Shown in pieces: positions 57,023 through 64,000 of a stretch of 64,000 nt of DNA. Source of the DNA: Phytophthora sp. 'mugwort' (Eukaryota > Oomycota > Peronosporomycetes > Peronosporales > Peronosporaceae). The stretch lies in the NCBI GenBank assembly GCA_033558025.1, contig JAUCEF010000006.1, positions 3,162,001 through 3,226,000 of the forward strand, read 5' to 3'. The first letter of the stretch is position 1, and each line of letters starts with the position of its first letter. Below the pieces are notes generated by a model that saw only the letters and a program-made list of their open reading frames with translations, was not told the DNA's origin and did not search any database. The position numbers were made by a program, and so were the translations under genes.

Positions 57023-57340
57023 CTAGTTACATCTGGTTGATGTGGCCTTGTTGTTAGGTGCCAAATTATGACAATCGACTCGAAACAGCTGAAACACTGC
57101 TGATTTCGAAAATGCAGTTATACTAAATCTAACTGAAAAACTGTCTCGGCAATGATATACTCGGCACCCATCCATCTTGTATTCAATTACAACCATAGCA
57201 AGTGATCCAAAGAGCGTTCCAACATCCAAATCAGTCATCTGGATGCGGCCTTTAGACACAGATCGAGAGACCCGAGCAGTCAAGTCGGGGTTACTCTCCA
57301 TGTAACAACGATACCATCCATTCCCGACCAGCGTCCACAA
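57023..57340 (-). pseudogene. inverted copy of the pogo-like N-terminal coding segment
   Basis: A 105-codon minus-strand open frame starting near MWTLVGNGWYRCYMESNPDL parallels the plus-strand segment at 55725 without the stop seen there (DVGTLFGSLAMVVIEYKMDG). After about 80 codons it diverges from the left copy. It lies in the right inverted arm of the composite element. Confidence 0.5.
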
Positions 57341-57366
57341 ATTAGCCTTGACATTTGGCTTGATTT

Positions 57367-57435
57367 CTTACGACTCGCACCGATGATCAACTTGTTGTTC
57401 TTCCAACAAGTTGATCGTCGGTGAGAGTCGTAAGG
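57367..57435 (-). repeat. 70-bp near-perfect palindrome, right
   Basis: An inverted counterpart of the left palindrome, with the same arms (CTTACGACTCGCACCGATGA .. CGTCGGTGAGAGTCGTAAGG) around GTTCTTCC. It forms the outer end of the right arm. Confidence 0.85.
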
Positions 57436-57445
57436 TTACTAGTAC

Positions 57446-59084
57446 TCTCGTTGACTGCAGTATGTCCATTTAAAATTTCCTGGCATAAAACTAACGCGAT
57501 CTAAAGAAGTCCTCTGCGATTCTTGTGTGAGCCTGGAAATTGCTTTCTTAAATCCCGGAATTTCCGAGTCTGACCGGGCGGAGCTCACAGCCGAAAAGAA
57601 AATGCATTTAGATGCGGCTATTAATCGATGGCGAGCTGTATCCATCTTCATCAAGCAATACATACCTGCGAATGCACCTCAGCAGTCGATGCCAAGTGAC
57701 ATAGTTCCGGATCACTCCGAAGTTCCCTTACCTGTAGAGCCTGCCATTCATTCCAGCATACCACTTAAGCTTATCCATATTGAAGACTTTGCAGGAATTT
57801 GTCCATTGCCCGTGTATAGCAGCATGCGGCCATCCGCCGACTATTTCAACTCGAATTTAGTGATGCACAACTTTGTTGTAGCTGACTTGACGAATGGAGT
57901 GAACTATGTCCTTTTGTACGACGAGCGAGCTCAAGGCAAAGGGGCTGACGCCTTGTGTAGCCTCCGCCTCTTACACCATCTTAGACAGCGTGGAAGCTAT
58001 CAACTCGCCGGTCATGACAGCCCTGAACGCACACTCATGCTGTTGCAGATTCTTGACAATTGTGTTGGATATAATAAGTCACGGGCAGTTTTCATGTTTT
58101 ACGCAATGCTATCGATTGTATTGTACAAGGAAGTGGTATTGCTGTTTCTACTTCCTGGGCATTCTCATAATACAGCAGATCGCGTGGTAGCATGCTGCCG
58201 GGGTAAGATGAAACAAGGTGATAATATTTCCACACCGGATCAAATTGTTTTAAAAATGGAACGAAACAGAGTCAGTGAGAGCAGAATTTTTGTAGATCAT
58301 CGCAAGAATGACAGACCATTTTTCTGCGGTTGGGAGGCGTTGTTGTCGAAGTACTTCAAAAAAATGTCAGCAGGTTATACAGGCAATTATTTATTTGATA
58401 TTGATGCTGGAGTCGTGACAATGAGACATCTCATTTCAATGCACGATTCAGACGCTGTCGTTTTTCTCTTATCGGAAACGGTGACGCGCGTTCATACGCA
58501 AAGCCATTTTTTCGGACTTATTCAGGAGTGGAAACGATATTGACCACATGACGATGAACAATGTACGCTTGCACGGCAACCCTTGCTCACTTTAACCATG
58601 AAAAAACGCAAATCGCTCTCGTTACAATACGTGGGTTCGATTTCTGCGGAGTTTAAATCGTACTACCCTGCTGCCGTCGAGCAACTACCATCGACCATTG
58701 CAGCAAACGGCATCGCTGACATTACAGCAGACGCCACTTCTGTGAAAAGTAAGGTTGCCAATGGAGTAAAATGATCTGCTAAAAACAACCAGGAAGACCA
58801 CGAAAGCTATGTAACTAAACCACTGAGCACCCGTCTATCCTCTCGTTTTTCAAGCCATTACAGCACAACCACCCGAGCAGGTCGATCACGGCCAAAGCTG
58901 ACACCCCCACCAACAGCAGAACCACGAGCAGGTCGGTCACAGCCCCCGAACCCGCGATCAGGGCGAACACAACGCAAAAAGCCTAACGAAAGGAGCGCGC
59001 CAGCGAGAGCCCGTCACGGCCAACGCTGGCACCAACAGCAGCACCACAAGCAAGACAGTAACGGGGTTACACGAAGGTAATACG
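57446..59084 (+). pseudogene. unnamed DDE-like transposase family, copy 2 (5'-truncated)
   Basis: The frame can be read from about 57458 (QYVHLKFPGIKLTRSKEVLC, matching copy 1), where it abuts the composite element. It is open through 58543 for over 340 residues. Blocks are MRPSADYFNSNLVMHNFVVA, VNYVLLYDERAQGKGADALC, LLQILDNCVGYNKSRAVFMF, YAMLSIVLYKEVVLLFLLPG, GHSHNTADRVVACCRGKM and TGNYLFDID. After a stop and shift it resumes at 58583 with RKSLSLQYVG..YYPAAVEQLP. Beyond a TGA at 58772 the frame stays open to 59084 with two AGRSRPK/AGRSQPP units resembling AT-hooks. Candidate acidic triad: Asp in YDERA, LDNC and HNTADRV. The N-terminal third is missing. Confidence 0.6.
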
Positions 59085-59086
59085 AG

Positions 59087-59442
59087 TGTAACCGTGCTAC
59101 GTGTCACCTTCTAATAAGTGGTACTTGGTACCAGTTGGATTAACGGGATTTCAGTACGTGGCCACAGGGCCACTCGATATGCATTTGACTGGTTTTAACT
59201 ATGGTAGATAGTTAGAGTCATACATTTACACCACAGCCGGCTTTGCCGCAGATAAGCAAACAAATAACAGTTCAGTTTTAGCATCAAAGAGAATATTACC
59301 CTAAGTTTAGGATACTGACTCTTTGAGTCTCTAGTGGTATAACTAGAGTGATCTAAGCCTCTCCGGAGATCTTAGGAGTTAGGATAACGACAGCTAAGAC
59401 TCGGGGAGTCGTACGTCTTCCTCTGACGCAGCCTCGCTGCAC
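59087..59442 (+). repeat. probable 5' LTR and primer-binding region
   Basis: The LTR start is placed at TGTAACCGTGCTACGTG (59087), though a similar GTAACGGGGTTACAC at 59058 is an alternative. The end is placed at CGCTGCA (59442), followed by CCTGGTAGCAC, where TGG at 59444 would pair with a tRNA CCA end. The length would be about 356 bp. It is inferred from position and the TG..CA ends only. Confidence 0.4.
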
Positions 59443-59499
59443 CTGGTAGCACTTGTAGTCAATCCCGCACCTGACGCTTAGGACTATTCCTCGGTGAGG

Positions 59500-60392
59500 A
59501 TGGAGCAGACAGCGTTTTCTAACCTGTTCCAGAGCCAGCAAGACGCGCTGAAAAAGCTTATTTCTTTGCTTGGCCCTGAGGGCATAACGCATCTTGCTTC
59601 GCAAGGTCCGGACGTGGTGAACGCGCGTCTGGAGGCGGTTTCAAGCTACGAGAATGCTCTGTTAGAGCACCTCCAGCAGAGGATGTCGACGTCTGCACCG
59701 ACGTCGACGGCATCGCAGGATGGGGCCTCCCGGTCAAAACCGCTCACAATGAGCGTCAAGACGTTCGAAGGAAAGGAGGGGGAGAACCTCATGTTGTGGA
59801 TCCGTGAGATCGAAATGGCGATGGGATCGGCCATGCTCCGTATTGAGCAACAGCGCGTGGCGCTAACGATCTCGAAGCTCGGTGGCCGAGCACGAGAATG
59901 GGCACTCACCTGCGACACGTCGGTGGACGTGGCCTTCCCGAGCTGGGCGGAGCTGGAACTCCAGCTTTCGCAAGTGTTTGCCCCGCCTAATCAGGCGTAC
60001 CGCGTGTGGTCACGCTTTCTGAGTACCTGCCAGGGTAAAAAGGACTTGGTGGACTTCATTTAGGAGTTGCGAAGTCTGATCGAGAGGCAGTGACTGCGAT
60101 AGTCTTTATGGAGGGCCTCCGCACTCACCCTTCCTCTTTTGAAGAGGCCGTGAGAGTGGCGTTGAAGTCGCCTCGACTTGGCTGGGGCGTTGCTAACGCT
60201 ACTCCGCCCGACGGACCGGTTCCTATAGACCTCAGCGACGCTACGCTGAAAATGAGGAAGCTGAGCTTCACGCTGCCAAGCAGCGTATGGGTGTTCGTCG
60301 GAGGTTCATCTGCCGAAGCATCACCCATTTCAGAGCAAACTGCCCGTCACGTCGGTCGCGTCAAGCTCCTACGAGGCTTCGCTCTGCATTGA
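59500..60392 (+). pseudogene. gag: gypsy gag
   Basis: ATG 59500 begins [20 protein letters not shown]. The capsid-like retrotransposon gag region follows: [60 protein letters not shown] and LVDFI. It ends at TAG 60061. After a frameshift, VFMEGLRTHPSSFEEAVRVA (60108 onward) continues the gag pattern, and MDLS-like VPIDLSDA marks the usual start of the linker. No intact CCHC zinc knuckle is seen. Confidence 0.75.
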
Positions 60393-60529
60393 GGCAAGCC
60401 ATCGGCTCGTCGCGGGGAAACGGCGGCACTCAGTAGGCGCGGGGCGCCCTGCTGGGGAAAAACTGATTTCGGTTGAGCCTCATGGAGGTGGAGGGCAACA
60501 GGGCCCAGTCCCGGAGATAGCCGTACTTT

Positions 60530-61124
60530 CTAACACGGAACGTGTATGCAAGCCGGGCTTGCTCGTCGTTGAGACGGCGGTGAAGGGCTTTAAGAAGCCA
60601 TGGATTATATTGATCGATTCCGGAGCGTCGGGCAACTACGCTCGACGCTCCACGATGGAAGGAAGTCAGCAATACACTGAGGCGCTCAGGGGAGCGCAGG
60701 AGTGACATCATCACGGTTCGCTTAACGCCGAGCACCGGGGACCCGTGTCACAATGCCCAAGGTTCCTGTGAACCTGGGCGTGAAGTTTCTCGACTTTGAT
60801 AGCGTGGAACGCTGTCTGGTCCTGGGCCTGGATTCGAGGTACGACCTCATCCTGAGCATGACATGGCTGGAACGCCATGAGCCATGGATTGATTGGAGGT
60901 CGAAGACCTTGGGCGCAACGCGCTTTACTCCTGGTGGCGCTTTGGTAAGTCATGAACCCACCTCTGTAAGGAAGCAAAAGTGCTTTTGGCGCGGGCACTG
61001 GACCGAGTCGGTCAACGTGCTGGACATCGGAGTATCCGAACTTGTAGACAGCGAAGGTGACGAGGACAAGAGGCCCGAGCAGGGTCGTGGCTGTGACTGG
61101 AGCGGCCGGAAACCCGCTGGGTGA
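60530..61124 (+). pseudogene. gypsy aspartic protease region
   Basis: PWIILIDSGASGNYARRSTM (about 60598) contains the DSG active-site triplet of retropepsins. The continuation in another frame, VERCLVLGLDSRYDLILSMT followed by WLERHEPWIDWRSK (60808 onward), is the typical ILGMDWL-like end of the protease domain before pol. The two frames are separated by a frameshift near 60705. Confidence 0.7.
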
Positions 61125-61400
61125 CACAGGCGACACTTGTCACGACAACGACACTCGTCATGATGCCGGTGTGTCGTTACACTCCATGCATGGCGTGACC
61201 GGCTGTATGCCGGGGCATCATGGCCGCGGCCCTCAGGATGCACGTGGAGCGGCAGGCAATCCGCTGGGTGACCGACGTCATTGTGACTGGTGATCACCAC
61301 AGTGACATTCATCACGACGACGAGTTGTCGCTACACGCCATGTGTGGTGTGGCCGGCCATGGGCCGGGTCATCAAGGCCGAGGCCCCACCGATAGAGGTG
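61100..61400 (+). repeat. tandem duplication of about 150 bp in the gypsy pol linker
   Basis: GCGGCCGGAAACCCGCTGGG (about 61101) and GCGGCAGGCAATCCGCTGGG (about 61250) start two related units. Both contain CATCACGACGACGAG / CACGACAACGACACT, a GTCGTTACACTCCATG / GTCGCTACACGCCATG stretch, and GGGCATCATGGCCGCGGCCC / GGTCATCAAGGCCGAGGCCC. The copies are about 75-80 percent alike by eye. Confidence 0.65.
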
Positions 61401-61881
61401 ACGTGGTACGTAATTCACGGGGTGGAGACTGCGAGCATCGCAGCTGTACGACGGTTGTCGGTCAAGACATATCAGTCTCGGGTGAAATGAACACGGTGCA
61501 AGCACCTGGAGACGCAGCTGATGTGACTGTTAGGACCTTTCCGAGGCAAAGAGTCTCAGCGTGGAGAAGACTACGACGCCAACCGTCAGCGTTGAGACGC
61601 AGAGCGTCTGATACGTCTAGCATGACGAGTGAAGATACTCCTGGTGATAGCGAGCAGCTATATACCCTCGTCAACGTAGTGACAGGGGAAGTCGATGGCG
61701 ACATCAGTCTAGAGACTATGCCCACTGCGGACGCTCTATTGGAGCTGGACGAGATGTCCATGGCCAAGAGCGGCGACGCCTTGAAGGCCGGAAAGTTAGC
61801 CGAGTTGGTCATTCTACGACCTGAAGAGGAGTTAAACGCGTCTGCCCTTTTGAACAAAGCAGTCCTGAGGACACTAAGAAA

Positions 61882-63300
61882 GTGCTGAATGCGCGGGCAG
61901 GATCCTCGATCCTCAAGGACCACACTTTGGTGAAGGAATATCAAGACGTGATCTCGAAGGAACCTCCCACGAGGCTACCTCCGGATCGAGGTGTACGTCA
62001 TGAGATTGACCTTGTTCCGGGGACCAAATACTGCGTGACAAGGCAGTCGCCTTTGCCACGAGAACAGTGTGACGTCATTGACGCGTTCTTCCGTGCTAAG
62101 AACGAGGAGGGTATGGTGCGCGAGAGCAAGTCTCCACACTCAACGCCTACGTTCTGTCTTAGAAAGCCGAATGGCAAGTGGAGAATCGTTCATGCTTTTA
62201 ATAAGCTCAACGCGGCCACCATTCCGGAAACGTCTATTCCTAGGAAGGACGTTCTCCAGGACAACATGACGGGGTGTACGGTGTACAGTGCTCTCGACTT
62301 GGCCGATGGATACTATCAATTGCTCATGTGAGCAAGCGATATTCCGCTTACGGCGATCAGCGCTCCGAGTGGTATGCTCTGGGAGTGGCTAGTAATGCCC
62401 TAAGGGCTGTCGAACGCGCCTGCGACGTTCAATCGTCTTGTGACGCAACTGTTCAGGCCCCACTGGGCGTATGCTCACACATACTTCGACGACATATTCG
62501 TCCACAGTCGTGCGGAGCACGGAAAGACTGATGTGGAGAATCACATTGAAACCTGCGAGCGGTGCTCGAGTGCATGCGCCCCACAAGTTGTATGCCATCA
62601 TTGACAAGTGTGCCTTCGGCGCTGAAGAGATCCCTTTTCTGGGATGCTTCATTGGGAAGCGAGGTCTTCGAGCGGATCCCGCTAAGGTCAAGGCCATTGT
62701 AGACTGGCCGGTTCCAAAGAACCAGAAAGACTTACGACAGTGGCTTGGCCTGGCCAATTGCTTGCACAAGTAGCAAGAACTATGCTGAGGTGGCAAGGCC
62801 ACTGTCCAATCTCCTTAAGAAGGATGTGGACTGGTGTCGGGACATCGGACATCAAGCGGCTTTTGAAGCCATTAAGGAGAGTCTCCTTTGGGCCCCGATC
62901 CTGGCCCTGCCAGACCCCGTTCGTCCTTTCAGTGTCGCCATGACGCGTCGGACTTTGCCATCGGCAGTGCTTTGTTGCAAGCAGACGCTGAAGGGCGTGA
63001 TCGCGTTTGAATCTCACCAGCTTAAGGCTGCTGAGAAGAACTATCCAGTTCATGACAAAGAGCTACTTACGATGAAGTATGCGCTCGTCAAATTCAGGGT
63101 TCACCTGCTCGACTCCAAGCCGTTTGTGATCTACACTGATCATGCGTCGCTACGCACTGCGACGCAGCCGCCTCATCTCTCTCAGAGAATGGCCCGTTGG
63201 CTTTCCTTCTTTGCGGAGTACAACTTTGAGGTGAAGTACAAGCCTGGCAGGCAGAACGTCTTGGCCGATGCGTTATCACACAGGCCAGACTATGAGATCG
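61882..63300 (+). pseudogene. pol: gypsy reverse transcriptase and RNase H
   Basis: The RT fingers and palm start at 61888, with HEIDLVPGTKYCVTRQSPLP, KPNGKWRIVHAFNKLN and YSALDLADGYYQLLM. A frameshift follows at about 62330, and the YFDDIFVHSR active site (62484) lies in another frame, then LGCFIGKRGLRADPAKVKAI. RNase H continues from 62745, open to 63695: FSVAMTRRTLPSAVL, ESHQLKAAEKNYPVHDKELL, FVIYTDHASL, then RMARWLSFFAEYNFEVKYKP and ADALSHRPDY. In place of the usual DASDFAIG the sequence gives MTRRTLPSAV, suggesting a local frame slip at about 62940. Confidence 0.85.
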
Positions 63301-63499
63301 CTCACGTCACGACGATGACTTCGTTTGTGACAGACTTGATCCGCGGGGCGTACGCGCGTGACGAGTCCTGCGTAGCTCTGCTACATGCGCTAGGAAGCGC
63401 GGAGTTTGTTAACTCAGAGATTAAGCTGTCAGGGCGGTTGCGCGCGAGGTACATCGATACACTCTGGATGATGTCCTATTGTACTACGGTACCGGACGT

Positions 63500-64000
63500 T
63501 TATCCACGTGTCGTGGTTCCTCACGAAGAGGATCTCAAGTATTGTATCCTCTATGAGGCACATGATACCCCACTTGGCGGTCATCTCGGTCGAGAAAAGA
63601 CCTACAGCTTGGTGAGCTCCCGCTACTGGTGGCCGAAGCTTTACAAGTGGTTCAGTAAAGCTTCGGCCACCAGTAACGTATGTACGCACGTGTGAGACGT
63701 GTCAACGGGTTAAACCCTCGCCACACTCGGCTGCGCCGTTGGCCAGCTTGCCTGTACCCACGGGGTGTTGGCAATCCATGAGTATGGACTTTGTGTTCGG
63801 CCTGCCACGGGATGCAGCGGGCAACCCGGGCATCATGGTCTTTGTCGACCGATTGAGCAAGATGGCTCATTTAGCGGCGGTGCCGGACTCCATCGATGGA
63901 GAAGGAACAGCCATGTTGTTCATGGATCGTGTCTTTCGACAGCATGGTCTGCCAGAGGCAGTTGTCTCGGATCGAGATCCCCGTTTCACGGGTAAGTTTT
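63500..64000 (+). pseudogene. gypsy integrase, 5' part
   Basis: The H2C2-type zinc-binding part starts YEAHDTPLGGHLGREKTYSL, then YWWPKLYKW. A short inverted duplication (63624-63675) breaks the frame. The reading resumes with TYVRTCETCQRVKPSPH and enters the catalytic core (MDFVFGLPRD with the first Asp, MVFVDRLSKMAHL, VVSDRDPRFTG with the second Asp) up to the window edge. Confidence 0.8.
63624..63675 (+). repeat. 20-bp perfect inverted repeat inside integrase
   Basis: TACTGGTGGCCGAAGCTTTA (63624-63643) encodes the conserved YWWPKL. Its exact reverse complement occupies 63656-63675, after a 12-base loop. The second arm is not expected in the gene. Confidence 0.95.

Larger units (their letters stand above)
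55618..57437. mobile_element. composite element with about 305-bp inverted ends
   Basis: The left arm 55618-55922 and right arm 57132-57437 (inverted) align along their length, both starting AACCTTACGACTC. The arms include the stretch encoding VGNGWYRCYMESNPDLT.., so they carry coding-like sequence. A pogo-like C-terminal transposase remnant lies between them. Total 1,820 bp, close to the other pogo-like elements here. No target duplication is visible. It could be one element with unusually long ends or two opposed, partly deleted copies. It ends directly against the second copy of the unnamed transposase family. Confidence 0.6.
59057..64000 (+). mobile_element. Ty3/gypsy-type LTR retrotransposon, 3' part outside the window
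   Basis: Order gag, protease, reverse transcriptase, RNase H, integrase on the plus strand, typical of Ty3/gypsy. The 3' end and 3' LTR are beyond the right edge, so LTR identity and target duplication cannot be checked. Multiple stops and frameshifts (for example 60061, 61886, 62329, 62772 and near 63660) show it is inactive. Confidence 0.85.

Overview
The window looks like nuclear DNA of an oomycete, most probably Phytophthora or a close relative in the Peronosporales. The reasons are a secreted RxLR-type effector, matches to the oomycete initiator/flanking promoter element, short introns (about 50-120 bp), compact gene islands with gaps of 100-500 bp, and several transposon families typical of these genomes (pogo-like, MULE, PiggyBac, hAT, Ty3/gypsy). 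No rRNA, tRNA or CRISPR array was seen.

Layout. 1-3.5 kb: the 3' end of an unidentified ORF, a Tc1/mariner-like remnant, and a TA-flanked pogo-like element. 3.6-6.8 kb: a multi-pass membrane protein gene and an RxLR effector gene on the other strand. 8-24.75 kb: a transposon nest made of two pogo-like elements 10 bp apart, one split by a hAT element with a clear 8-bp target duplication; a decayed MULE with FAR1-like and Ulp1-like parts; and an intron-bearing PiggyBac-like element (TTAA-flanked) that itself holds a 1.3-kb TIR element with an 8-bp target duplication. 24.9-35 kb: the main gene island, holding an M1 aminopeptidase, a protein with two nucleoside 2-deoxyribosyltransferase-like domains, a small Sm-like protein, a Tweety-family membrane protein, a p25-alpha (TPPP) protein and a secreted 2OG-Fe(II) oxygenase-like protein. 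36.4-38.3 kb: a broken SET-domain gene. 39.7-46.6 kb: a second, oppositely oriented copy of the secreted oxygenase-like gene, then a large E(z)-like (Polycomb H3K27-type) methyltransferase gene. 47-59 kb: a second transposon field with two inverted copies of a DDE-like element I cannot name, a MULE, a hAT remnant, a Tigger-like remnant and a pogo-like/foldback structure with 70-bp palindromes. 59 kb to the end: a Ty3/gypsy retrotransposon running off the right edge.

The genes do not form one pathway. The layout fits the gene-dense island versus repeat-rich region pattern of Phytophthora, with the effector gene next to the repeats. The strongest observations are an apparent gene-conversion tract of 1,097 bp between the two secreted oxygenase-like genes with sharp edges, exactly defined nested insertions, a paired unknown transposase-like family, and a template-switch-like inverted duplication in the gypsy integrase.
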